Shown: positions 55,435 through 62,920 of the stretch, one piece after another
Layout of the letters: each line of letters opens with the position of its first letter
Position numbering within the stretch: the stretch's first letter is position 1
Origin: Acetohalobium arabaticum DSM 5501
GTDB taxonomy: Bacteria > Bacillota > Halanaerobiia > Halobacteroidales > Acetohalobiaceae
Length of the DNA: 64,000 nucleotides
NCBI RefSeq assembly: GCF_000144695.1
Contig: NC_014378.1
Location: 408,781-472,780, forward strand
Direction: 5' to 3'
The notes under the pieces: model-generated
What the model saw: only the letters and a program-made list of their open reading frames with translations
Databases searched by the model: none
What the model was told of the DNA's origin: nothing
Translations under genes and position numbers: made by a program

Positions 55435-55620
55435 CCTTTTTGAATTGGAAATATCTTTTCTTCAATAACCTATAAAGAAAAAGGAATAGAGAAAGCTAAA
55501 AAATTAATGAAAAAATATATTGATCAGGAAGAAAGCTAATATCTTCAACTCCGAGAAGAAAAAGATTTAACAGGAAACGTTAGCCGTGAATTGAGTTATA
55601 AAATTCAGTTGCATTAAATT
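55435..55620 (+). pseudogene. Degenerate coding traces
   Basis: Two short plus-strand frames without starts: one reads GNIFSSITYKEKGIEKAKKL and ends in ...YIDQEES with a stop; the next reads LQLREEKDLTGNVSRELSYK and stops. Codon use is like that of the neighbours. They are probably the 3' remains of one or two genes cut by the transposase insertion. I cannot identify the family. Confidence 0.3.
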
Positions 55621-55703
55621 AGATTGTAGAGTATACTAACTAGACGTGATAAACTTGCAGGATGCCAAATACATAATCAAACGAAAAAATTGGAGCTGAG
55701 GAT

Positions 55704-56525
55704 ATGAAAAATAATATCAAAAAGCTGATGCTGTTATCTTTATTGATCCTAGTCGTAACATTAGGATTTACCGAAACGATATTAAGCACTAATCTAAATA
55801 TCGACAAAGAAGCCTTAGCATCACAACTTGAGCTAAAAGAAAATATAGAAATCATTACCATGCAAGAGATTGAGGTAACAGGTGATGGAATTAGCGATAA
55901 AGTCATTCTCTTAGGCAGCAAAGTTGGACCAGGAGAAAGTCCATTTAGAGATAATTTGATGGTTGTTGTAGAAGATGGAGAGAATCAAAGATATCTTACA
56001 GCAACCTATGATAACTTTGCGGGTTATAATCCTGAGCTATTGACCAGAGATTTTACTGGTGATCAAGTAGATGATGTAATGATTACTGCCAACAGCGGAG
56101 GAAGCGGCGGAATCTATCATCATTTGATCGCTACCTTTAAAGATGGCGAAGCAGAGGTTATCTTTGCTGAAGATAATAACAGAGGTATCGAGGTTACCGG
56201 CCAGTTTATTCCTGATTTCAAAGCAAGATTAAACTTTGTTGGTTTAGATAAAGAAGTAATCCTCGATATCAGTGCCAATAAAGACGAGTATATTAAGCAG
56301 AGAATCTATAATCGAGAGGGAGCTTTAGTGACAAAAAGACTGATTCGTCCTTACTCCTATCCTTTCAGTAGATTAGAAGCGGTTGATTATAATAATGACG
56401 GTCAGTATGAATTGAGGGGACTTCAAAAGATAGTCGGAACCTGTGGAGCGGACAAGATTTCCGAAGTAGATTCTATCTGGTCTTATAAGAATCAGCAGTG
56501 GACTTTAAAAGCAGTCGAACTTTAA
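55704..56525 (+). CDS. Secreted protein with VCBS/FG-GAP-like repeats, unknown function
   Basis: 273 aa. A signal peptide or anchor lies at about 5-25 (LMLLSLLILVVTLGFTETIL). The rest contains Asp-rich calcium-type loops (VTGDGISDKVIL, FTGDQVDDVMI, YNNDGQYELRG) like those of VCBS/FG-GAP proteins, and GGSGGIYHHLIATFKDG in between. Similar Clostridia proteins are annotated only as VCBS-repeat proteins. It is monocistronic, flanked by the transposase debris and a converging Fe-S gene. Confidence 0.7.
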   Translation: MKNNIKKLMLLSLLILVVTLGFTETILSTNLNIDKEALASQLELKENIEIITMQEIEVTGDGISDKVILLGSKVGPGESPFRDNLMVVVEDGENQRYLTATYDNFAGYNPELLTRDFTGDQVDDVMITANSGGSGGIYHHLIATFKDGEAEVIFAEDNNRGIEVTGQFIPDFKARLNFVGLDKEVILDISANKDEYIKQRIYNREGALVTKRLIRPYSYPFSRLEAVDYNNDGQYELRGLQKIVGTCGADKISEVDSIWSYKNQQWTLKAVEL

Positions 56526-56590
56526 ATATCCCTCTTTCCTTTCACAATTCTACATAATCTGCATAGTGTAAAGGAAAAAGGAAGGATATG

Positions 56591-56647
56591 ATGCCGAGAA
56601 ATAAGACGCAGCAATTAGGTCAAAGAGACTTAACTGCTGCGGGATAA
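56591..56647 (+). CDS. 18-codon micro-ORF resembling a DUF5320 N-terminus
   Basis: ATG 56591 behind AAGGAAGGATATG opens MPRNKTQQLGQRDLTAAG and stops. The pattern MPR...LGQ.xLTxxG resembles the start of DUF5320 proteins such as the one at 58940. It may be a degraded relative or chance. It overlaps a hairpin (GCAGCA/TGCTGC, 56610-56640). Confidence 0.25.
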   Translation: MPRNKTQQLGQRDLTAAG

Positions 56648-56675
56648 ATATTCCTTTTGTAACAATATTATGCTG

Positions 56676-57341
56676 TTAATTTCTTGTTAAAGCATCTACT
56701 GGACAGTTATACACACATTTTTCACAATGTATACAGTCTAAATCTTTATCATTGCTCTTAACGAAGTCATGTGGTTTTAAATCCATTGGACAGTCTTTAG
56801 CACAAACACTACAGTCAACACATGTATTTTCATTAACTATAATTCGTTTATCCTGTTCAAACCATCTACGTCTAATTTTAGTTATCAAAGCTGATAAAGA
56901 CCCCATAGGACAGAAAGAGCACCAAGTTCTTTCGTGATACATAATGCCTAAAATGACTGTAATAATTGATGTTATTAGAATGATTTTATAAAAGACAAAG
57001 CCGATCTTGATTAAATCTCCCTGAGCATTGATGATACCTACTACAAAGTTATAGACTAAAAATAGAGCAAAACCAATTCTAAACCAGACTGTTCTAATAA
57101 ACTTAGGAATTTCTATACTGCGACTAATCTTGCTTAATAGATTATCATTAAAGCTACCGCGGGGACAGAAAGAACCACACCAGATTCTACCGCCCTTCCA
57201 GGCAGCTGTTATTGCCGGAGCTAACATGCATACTAAAGCTATGCTACCAATGACTGGATATTTCCACCCAATACCTAAAAAAGCTACAATTAAGATCCAG
57301 CTCCACTTACCAATTGTACCAGCTAATCCTTTTTGTCTCAT
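56676..57341 (-). CDS. Membrane 4Fe-4S protein (NapH/NosR/RdxA-like)
   Basis: 221 aa from ATG 57341 with GAGGTG upstream; the in-frame GTG at 57350 belongs to the ribosome site. Four membrane helices (about 13-30, 33-52, 90-110, 122-143). Two CxxxCP motifs at helix ends (CGSFCPRG, CSFCPMG) and a C-terminal pair of 4Fe-4S clusters (CVDCSVCAKDCP and CIHCEKCVYNCP). Such proteins carry electrons between the quinone/membrane and soluble or exported partners. No partner enzyme is next to it; the DUF2284 metal-binding gene diverges from it. Confidence 0.88.
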   Translation of the reverse strand: MRQKGLAGTIGKWSWILIVAFLGIGWKYPVIGSIALVCMLAPAITAAWKGGRIWCGSFCPRGSFNDNLLSKISRSIEIPKFIRTVWFRIGFALFLVYNFVVGIINAQGDLIKIGFVFYKIILITSIITVILGIMYHERTWCSFCPMGSLSALITKIRRRWFEQDKRIIVNENTCVDCSVCAKDCPMDLKPHDFVKSNDKDLDCIHCEKCVYNCPVDALTRN

Positions 57342-57363
57342 GTTTATCACCTCTTTTATAAAA

Positions 57364-57423
57364 GCACCCCCTTCGCCGGGGGAGTGTAAAGAAATTATAA
57401 TATATTTTATCCCTATTTGTCAA
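57364..57423 (-). promoter_or_regulatory. Promoter and leader hairpin of the Fe-S gene
   Basis: On the minus strand TTGACA (57423-57418) and TATAAT (57399-57394) are 18 bases apart. A G/C-rich hairpin (CTCCCCC/GGGGGTG, 57387-57364) followed by CTTTTATAAAAG lies between promoter and start, so an attenuator is possible. Confidence 0.6.
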
Positions 57424-57505
57424 GCTAGAATTTCTTTTTGTGCAGGAATAAGAGCTTATATGGAGAAATTAAAACCAGAAGATTAGGTACTTAGGAGGGA
57501 TAATA

Positions 57506-58021
57506 GTGAACACTGAATTAAAAGAGAAATTAATTTCTAAAGCTGAAGAGATGGGAGTAGTTGATATAGTTTCCTTTACTGTTGACCAGATTGAATTTGA
57601 TAGCAGAACCTTATTAAAGTGTATGTTTGGTTGTGAGGATTGGGGTAATGGTAATACCTGTCCTTCGCGTCCTGGTTCATTGAAGCCGTGGGAGTATCGT
57701 AAAATATTTGAAGAGTACAGTTGGGGCGTAATTGTTCATACTAATGATAAGAAGTTATCACAGAAGATATCTTATGAATTAGAAGAGTTAGCTTTTAGAG
57801 AAGGATGCTATTTTGCCTTTTCCTTAAGTGACTGTGCTCTCTGTAGTGAGTGTGCTGGTTTCAATGATGAATCCTGTCGTTTTCCAAAACAGGCACGTCC
57901 AGCTTTTCACAGCGTGGGGATTGATGTCTTCAAAACAGTAAGAAAATTTGGTTTACCGATTGAGACTTTAAAGAAGGCAGACGAAGAAAAAAATTGGTAT
58001 TCAGCTGTCTTTGTAAAGTAA
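57506..58021 (+). CDS. DUF2284 metal-binding protein
   Basis: 171 aa from GTG behind TAGGAGGG. Cysteines occur in CMFGCEDWGNGNTCPSRPG (about 39-57) and SDCALCSECAGFNDESCRFP (about 108-127), the family pattern expected to bind Fe-S or another metal. DUF2284 proteins are common in anaerobes and often named metal-binding without a proven role. It diverges from the membrane Fe-S gene. Confidence 0.85.
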   Translation: MNTELKEKLISKAEEMGVVDIVSFTVDQIEFDSRTLLKCMFGCEDWGNGNTCPSRPGSLKPWEYRKIFEEYSWGVIVHTNDKKLSQKISYELEELAFREGCYFAFSLSDCALCSECAGFNDESCRFPKQARPAFHSVGIDVFKTVRKFGLPIETLKKADEEKNWYSAVFVK

Positions 58022-58103
58022 AATATGATTGTACAGGCACGATTTCATAATATTCCCCATATATATGTAAATAGAGTGTGTTACTTATAAGGGGGAATAT
58101 TGG

Positions 58104-58811
58104 ATGATACCTGGCTTTCTGGCTGGAATAGGAAGCAGCTTGGCCGATGGTATTTTAGTTTTGATTTCTTATATTGCCAATAATAATATCTTTCCTCAGC
58201 CGCTGGATGATGAAGAAGAAAAGAAATATTTAACACGTTATTTAGAAGGGGATGAAGAAGCAAAAGAGGTTTTGATTGAGCATAATATGCGTTTGGTAGC
58301 CCATATTGTAAAAAAGTATAATAACTCTAATGTAGATAAAGAAGACTTGATCTCTATCGGTTCTATTGGATTGATTAAGGCTATTGAAACTTATGATCCA
58401 TCTAAAAAAGTCAAGTTAGCTACTTATGCTTCCCGCTGTATAGAGAATGAAATTCTGATGCATTTTAGACAGAATAAAAAGACTAATCGCGAAGTAAAAC
58501 TTCATGATCCGCTTAGTTCAGATAAAGAAGGAAATGAAATGACTCTAATGGATGTTTATGAAACTGATGAGGAAGCAGTTTTAGAGAAAGTAGAGATGGC
58601 TTTAGCAGAAGAAAGATTATATGATAAGATTGAAGGCTTAAGTGAGCGCGAACAGAAAGTAGTAAAGATGAGATATGGTTTAAATAATGTTGAAGAGCTT
58701 ACACAGCGGGAGATAGCCAATAAATTAGGAATTTCACGGTCTTATGTTTCTCGAATTGAAAAGAGAGCGCTCCAAAAGTTGAATCAATTATTCTGTACTA
58801 ATGGAGGTTAA
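58104..58811 (+). CDS. sigK: Sporulation sigma factor SigK
   Basis: 235 aa. The N-terminal 20 residues (MIPGFLAGIGSSLADGILVL) are the hydrophobic pro-sequence that keeps pro-sigma-K inactive until cleaved by SpoIVFB. Regions 2 (EHNMRLVAHIVKKYNN, DLISIGSIGLIKAIETYDP, KLATYASRCIENEILMHFR) and 4 (LSEREQKVVKMRYGL, TQREIANKLGISRSYVSRIE) are intact. The gene is continuous, without the skin-type insertion seen in some spore formers. SigK directs late mother-cell transcription. A terminator overlaps the stop. Confidence 0.95.
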   Translation: MIPGFLAGIGSSLADGILVLISYIANNNIFPQPLDDEEEKKYLTRYLEGDEEAKEVLIEHNMRLVAHIVKKYNNSNVDKEDLISIGSIGLIKAIETYDPSKKVKLATYASRCIENEILMHFRQNKKTNREVKLHDPLSSDKEGNEMTLMDVYETDEEAVLEKVEMALAEERLYDKIEGLSEREQKVVKMRYGLNNVEELTQREIANKLGISRSYVSRIEKRALQKLNQLFCTNGG

Positions 58812-58828
58812 GAGCCTCCATTTTTTGA
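58800..58828 (+). terminator. Terminator overlapping the end of sigK
   Basis: AATGGAGG (58800-58807) pairs with CCTCCATT, followed by TTTTTGATATTTTT. The last codons of sigK form the 5' arm. Confidence 0.8.
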
Positions 58829-58861
58829 TATTTTTAATTAAGGAAAACAGATAATTGATTA

Positions 58862-58917
58862 TTGACATATGATCATAAATAAGTTATAATATAATTGTAA
58901 CAAACAAATGATCATAA
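58862..58917 (+). promoter_or_regulatory. Promoter with paired palindromic boxes before DUF5320 gene
   Basis: TTGACA (58862-58867), 17 bases, TATAAT (58885-58890). The palindrome-containing decamer ATGATCATAA occurs twice, inside the spacer (58869-58878) and after the start point (58908-58917), 39 bases apart. This looks like a paired operator. Confidence 0.55.
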
Positions 58918-58939
58918 CTGATTAAAAGAGGTGATTAAT

Positions 58940-59107
58940 ATGCCTAGAGGAGATGGAACTGGACCTAGAGGAGAAGGATCTCAAACTGGACGTAATGCTG
59001 GTTATTGTTCGGGATTTGATCAGCCTGGATATGCTAATGATGAAGTGCCGCGTCAGAGATTAGCGCACAGAAGAGGTAAAAGAGGCGGACGGAACCGCCG
59101 TAGATAA
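58940..59107 (+). CDS. DUF5320 small protein
   Basis: 55 aa behind AGAGGTGA. It begins MPRGDGTGPRGEGSQTGRNA and continues GYCSGFDQPGYAN, the typical start of DUF5320 proteins. Its C-terminus is strongly basic (HRRGKRGGRNRRR). The family is frequent in anaerobes, often next to Mo/Fe cofactor or dinitrogenase-cofactor-domain genes, and has no known function. It has its own promoter and a strong terminator. Confidence 0.8.
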   Translation: MPRGDGTGPRGEGSQTGRNAGYCSGFDQPGYANDEVPRQRLAHRRGKRGGRNRRR

Positions 59108-59128
59108 TGATATATTAAGAAAGATGTC

Positions 59129-59155
59129 AAAGGACTAGCCGCGCGGCTAGTCCTT
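59129..59155 (+). terminator. Terminator after DUF5320 gene
   Basis: AAAGGACTAGCCGC and GCGGCTAGTCCTTT form a perfect 12-14-bp palindrome followed by ATTACTTTT. Confidence 0.8.
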
Positions 59156-59286
59156 TATTACTTTTAAGGCAAAGAAAAAAAGGCTTTGGTAAGCGGTGAA
59201 GCTACTTTTAGGAAAGGTTATCAGTATATTCACAAAATAAGACATTATACATAAATATACTATAAAGCAAAGAAAGGAGGAGCAGA

Positions 59287-60207
59287 ATGGACGGTATCTT
59301 TTTAGCTCGTGAGATTCGTAATCGCGAAAGAGAATTAAATAGTTTATATAAGCGGTTAGACCAGCAGGTAACAGATGGTAACTTGCAGAATTTAGTTAAC
59401 CAATTAAGACAGCACCAGAGCCAACAGTTAAGTCAGCTTGATGAGTTAATTAAAGGCTTGGAAGGACCGAGACCATTTCCACCAACCGTTAGGTTGGCCC
59501 GCCATGTAGTCCAGCAAGGGGAGACATTATCCCAGATTGCTAGTCAGTATAATACTACAGTTGCTAATTTACTGCGGGTAAATCCTGATATTGATGATCC
59601 AGATATGATTCAAGCTGGAAAGACAATCAGGCTGCCCATTATTCTACCGCCGTCACCTGAATGTTATTTTGAGTATGAAGTTAAAAGAGGTGATACTTTA
59701 TTTAAACTGACACAGCAATTCAATACAACAGTTAATGAATTAGTTTACTATAACAGTATTAAAGATCCTGATTTGATATATCCAGGACAGATATTGATTA
59801 TACCATGTCCAGAAGATGAAACTTCAGATGATGATAAAGAAATATCTGAAGAGTTAACCTTTAATACGCTAGACAGAAGTAATGCCAACAATTATAGTGG
59901 TTCAATTGAAGAAAAGTTATTTGCTGCTTCTACTAGAGCTCAGTTGAGAAGGGCATTGAATAATTTCAATATTAGAGTACCGACTAGAGTTAATTTTAAT
60001 ACTGATATAGTTATTGGCGCAATAGAATATGATATTGAAAATCTGTATTTAGAGGATAGAAGGATTAGAGTAGTAGTAGATCGCAAAGCTAGAGGTTATC
60101 ATTTAGTAACAGTACCAAGAGATCAATTTAGGGAACAGGGATCTTATAGAGTATATTTTGTTACTCGCGATAATAGAACATTGGATAGAGATAGAGTGAA
60201 TATTTAA
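59287..60207 (+). CDS. LysM-domain protein
   Basis: 306 aa, no obvious signal peptide. The N-terminal 70 residues are a Gln/Leu/Arg-rich coiled coil (REIRNRERELNSLYKRLDQQ). Two LysM repeats follow at about 76-119 (VVQQGETLSQIASQYNTTVA) and 128-174 (YEVKRGDTLFKLTQQFNTTV). The C-terminal 120 residues are unrecognised and beta-rich with many Arg. LysM binds peptidoglycan-type glycans. Spore-coat and cortex proteins (SafA, YdhD) have such LysM repeats, so a spore role is possible given sigK nearby. Starts behind AAAGGAGGAG. Confidence 0.85.
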   Translation: MDGIFLAREIRNRERELNSLYKRLDQQVTDGNLQNLVNQLRQHQSQQLSQLDELIKGLEGPRPFPPTVRLARHVVQQGETLSQIASQYNTTVANLLRVNPDIDDPDMIQAGKTIRLPIILPPSPECYFEYEVKRGDTLFKLTQQFNTTVNELVYYNSIKDPDLIYPGQILIIPCPEDETSDDDKEISEELTFNTLDRSNANNYSGSIEEKLFAASTRAQLRRALNNFNIRVPTRVNFNTDIVIGAIEYDIENLYLEDRRIRVVVDRKARGYHLVTVPRDQFREQGSYRVYFVTRDNRTLDRDRVNI

Positions 60208-60275
60208 AAAATCTATTATATTTAAAAGGAATTGTTAATTCTGCATAGTAATAGTTAAATAATGGTAAAATAGAG

Positions 60276-60320
60276 TTCCCTATTCTTTCTTTTTACAGAA
60301 GGAGTAGGGGTTTATTTTTA
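60276..60320 (+). terminator. Terminator after LysM gene
   Basis: CCCTATTCTTTCT and AGAAGGAGTAGGG pair with a few mismatches, followed by GTTTATTTTTA. Confidence 0.6.
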
Positions 60321-60410
60321 AATTACGTTTTTTCACAAAGATAAAAGGAGATTAGTATCTGTTGGAAAAATATTGAATGAGATGTTAAAATGAGCTTAAA
60401 AGGTTTAGGA

Positions 60411-61019
60411 CAAATAGTAAAGACTCCACACTTATTCTTTGATTCAATATCAAAAAATAGGTTAGTTTTTGTTTAAATATTAACTATATGTAATTACATT
60501 AAATTTTAATATGATTGCTATCTAAGGTAATATATGATATACTATATGTGGAAGGTGATAACAATTGAGTAACCAAAATAATCTAATTCATGCTAGAACA
60601 TGTGTTTATAATGTTGGCTATCACATTGTATTTACAGTTAAATGTCGAAAGAAAGTATTAACTGGTAAAGTAGCTACTAGATTAAAAGAAGTATTACATC
60701 AAGTTGCTCAGGATAAAGAGTTTATTATTGAAACTATGGAGTTAATGCCTGACTATGTAGATTTATTTGTAACTGCTCACCCTAAAATAGCTCCTAGTTA
60801 TATTGTTAAAATGAGTAAAGGTATTAGCGGTAGATTATTATTAAAAGAATTTCCTAAATTAAAAGAGGAGTTATATAAAGGACATTTATGGAATAAATCT
60901 TATTATCTAGAAACTGTAGGTAGTATTTCTAAGGATACTGTTAAGCAATATATTGAAAATCAAAAATCTAAATAATAATGTTAGTATATAATACATAAGA
61001 TTTTGTTAGATAGGTTCAC
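60411..61019 (+). mobile_element. IS200-like element (TnpA only), related to the IS605 at 3.1-4.8 kb
   Basis: The left part matches the left end of the first element: AAATAGTAAAGA, a hairpin (CTTATTCTTTGAT / ATCAAAAAATAGG, 60431-60461, now imperfect), AACTATATGTAAT and the promoter/ribosome site before tnpA. The right end is set at TTCAC (61015-61019), as in the first element. There is no tnpB. The palindromic part of the right end is degraded. The two elements appear to be complementary deletion products of one IS605 type. The flanks share TTAGGA just before the left end. Confidence 0.7.
60565..60975 (+). CDS. tnpA: TnpA, Y1 HUH transposase (IS200/IS605), active site altered
   Basis: 136 aa, full length, from TTG behind GGAAGGTGATAA. 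The fold and C-terminal tyrosine helix (DTVKQYIENQ, Tyr129) are intact. However, the metal-binding HUH motif, normally PDHVHLF in this family, reads PDYVDLF (Tyr64, Asp66): both histidines are replaced. Single-strand cleavage needs a metal held by these residues, so the protein is probably inactive even though the frame is open. It may still bind DNA hairpins. Confidence 0.88.
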   Translation: MSNQNNLIHARTCVYNVGYHIVFTVKCRKKVLTGKVATRLKEVLHQVAQDKEFIIETMELMPDYVDLFVTAHPKIAPSYIVKMSKGISGRLLLKEFPKLKEELYKGHLWNKSYYLETVGSISKDTVKQYIENQKSK

Positions 61020-61108
61020 AATTTATTACATTTGTGTTATAATTTATAGTACATAATTATATCATTTTGAGGGATGAATAGATATAGAATTGAATTGAGG
61101 TAGATAGA

Positions 61109-61630
61109 ATGGAATTGAAAGATGCAATTATAGATTTATGTCGTCCTGATTTTTATTATAAGAGCATCTATGATATCAATCTACAGCAGCTTAAAGAATT
61201 AGGAATCAATGGTTTGATCTGTGATCTTGATAATACTCTTTTAGCCTGGAATCATCATCAGGTAGAACCGCAAATTAAAGAATGGATAGCCCACATAAAA
61301 GAATTAGGAATTTCTGTCTGTATTCTGTCTAATAGTTTACAGGTTAGGGTAGATAAAATTTCTAATATATTACAGTTGCCGGCTGTTTCTCAGGCTTTAA
61401 AACCGCGCAAGCGGGCATTTAAGACGGCAATTAATAAATTAAATGTTAATTCAAACCGTATAGCTGTAATTGGAGACCAGTTATTTACTGATGTTTTTGG
61501 AGGAAATAGGTTAGATTTGTTAACAATTTTAGTAGATCCGATTGCTGATAAAGAATTTGTTACTACTAAATTAATTAGACTATTAGAAAAAAATTTTAAG
61601 AAAGAGTTAGAATTAATCCAAAAGGAGTGA
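61109..61630 (+). CDS. yqeG: YqeG family HAD-type phosphatase
   Basis: 173 aa. HAD motif I is GLICDLDNTLLAW (about 35-47), motif II Ser in VCILSNSLQ, a Lys in ALKPRKRAF and motif IV in VIGDQLFTDVFGGNR. The family (YqeG, HAD IIIA) dephosphorylates small phosphates such as phosphatidylglycerophosphate-like substrates in related organisms. It is normally followed by aroE/yqeH in Bacilli, but here sleB follows after three bases. Confidence 0.9.
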   Translation: MELKDAIIDLCRPDFYYKSIYDINLQQLKELGINGLICDLDNTLLAWNHHQVEPQIKEWIAHIKELGISVCILSNSLQVRVDKISNILQLPAVSQALKPRKRAFKTAINKLNVNSNRIAVIGDQLFTDVFGGNRLDLLTILVDPIADKEFVTTKLIRLLEKNFKKELELIQKE

Positions 61631-61633
61631 GGT

Positions 61634-62341
61634 ATGATGAAGAAAGTATCTAAATATCATACTATATTACTAATTTTAGTTTTTATTTTCTTTATTTCGA
61701 TTTTTATAGATAAACCAGTAGCTCAGGCAAGCAGTAGTTATAATTTTGAGTTTGGAGCTAGAGATTTAAAGTATGGTGATGAAGGTGTTGATGTAGTTTT
61801 TCTTCAAGTTCAGTTGAAGGTATTAGGATTTTATGAAGGAGAAATAGATGGCTTGTTTGGAAGAGGAACTTTAGAAGCTGTAGAAAAGTTTCAGAATAAA
61901 AATGATTTAAAAGTTAATGGCATTGTCGATAAAAATGTTTATAAATATCTGGAACTTGGTAATTATGCCGAACAGAATGAATTTGTTCAGCATAAGATTA
62001 TGACTTTAGCTAGAGCTATTAATGGTGAAGCTAGAGGAGAGTCATTCCGCGGTCAGGTTGGTGTTGGAGCAGTAATTTTAAATCGAGTTAGAAATGATGA
62101 GTTTGCTAATAGTATTAAAGAAGTGATTTATGAGGATGGACAATTCACTTCAGTAGTTGATGGCCAGGTTAATTTACCCCCTACGGAATTATCTATTAAA
62201 GCAGCCAAAGCGGCATTAATAGGCTACGATCCAACAGGTAATGCTCGATTCTTTTATAATCCCAAAATTGCTACCAAATTAGAATGGATTTCCTCTCGGC
62301 CAAAGATAGTTAAGATTGATAATCATATATTTGCAGATTAA
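61634..62341 (+). CDS. sleB: Spore cortex-lytic enzyme SleB
   Basis: 235 aa with a signal peptide (about 10-32), a peptidoglycan-binding domain (about 40-100, YGDEGVDVVFLQVQLKVLGF) and the SleB catalytic domain (from about 125, ARAINGEARGE with the likely catalytic Glu, GQVGVGAVILNRV, SSRPKIVKIDNHIFA). This is the standard SleB architecture. A shorter paralogue with ypeB lies at 8.0 kb. It hydrolyses muramic-lactam cortex during germination. Confidence 0.93.
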   Translation: MMKKVSKYHTILLILVFIFFISIFIDKPVAQASSSYNFEFGARDLKYGDEGVDVVFLQVQLKVLGFYEGEIDGLFGRGTLEAVEKFQNKNDLKVNGIVDKNVYKYLELGNYAEQNEFVQHKIMTLARAINGEARGESFRGQVGVGAVILNRVRNDEFANSIKEVIYEDGQFTSVVDGQVNLPPTELSIKAAKAALIGYDPTGNARFFYNPKIATKLEWISSRPKIVKIDNHIFAD

Positions 62342-62370
62342 AGATCCCATTTGGGGGATCTTTTTATTTT
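62341..62370 (+). terminator. Terminator after sleB
   Basis: AAGATCCC and GGGGATCTT pair around a short loop, followed by TTTATTTT. Confidence 0.8.
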
Positions 62371-62479
62371 TGATTTTTGGAGAACTTATGTTAGAATTAA
62401 GAGGAAGTAAATTTAATTAAAGGATAATTTAGACTGGTATCGAAAACAAATAATGATGAAATTTATAAAGGATGATAAT

Positions 62480-62896
62480 ATGTTCCAGAAATTAAGAGGC
62501 ATTTTGACAACTTATGATAAAATATTAATTATATCTATTTTATTGTTTACGATTGTAGGTATTGGTTGGTCAGTGTTTAATTTAGCTGAAGATAATCAAA
62601 GTGCTAAGTATGTAGTAATTGAGCATAAAAATCAGGTGTTAAATAAATTTAGGTTAACTTCTGATTTCCAAAAAAGAATTACAATTGATTTAGACCATGG
62701 AACAGCAGAGATTATGGTCGAGAATGGAGAAGTGAGAATGATGGAGATGCCAAGAGAGATCTGTCCACTAGGAATCTGTTCTGATACAGGATGGGTTAGT
62801 AATGTAGGGGAGACAATTGTCTGTATTCCTAACCAAATAGTAATTGCTGTTGAGGCCCAAGATTCTGAAGATAAAATAGATGGTATCTCGTACTAA
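62480..62896 (+). CDS. NusG domain II-containing protein
   Basis: 138 aa from ATG 62480 behind AAAGGATG; an earlier ATG (62453) has no ribosome site. One membrane segment (about 14-34), then a beta-rich extracytoplasmic domain with PREICPLGICSDTGWVSNVG and IVCIPNQIVIAVE, the features of the NusG_II family common in Clostridia. Its role is unknown. It is often found beside heptaprenyl synthase/Gx transporter or FMN-binding genes in other species; here the next gene is a reductase. Confidence 0.8.
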   Translation: MFQKLRGILTTYDKILIISILLFTIVGIGWSVFNLAEDNQSAKYVVIEHKNQVLNKFRLTSDFQKRITIDLDHGTAEIMVENGEVRMMEMPREICPLGICSDTGWVSNVGETIVCIPNQIVIAVEAQDSEDKIDGISY

Positions 62897-62920
62897 ATTA
62901 AATGAATGGTGGTGAATCTA

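Noticed and set aside
58104-58811. Possible skin-like insertion in sigK
   Set aside because: The frame is continuous from the pro-sequence to the end of region 4, so no insertion is present.
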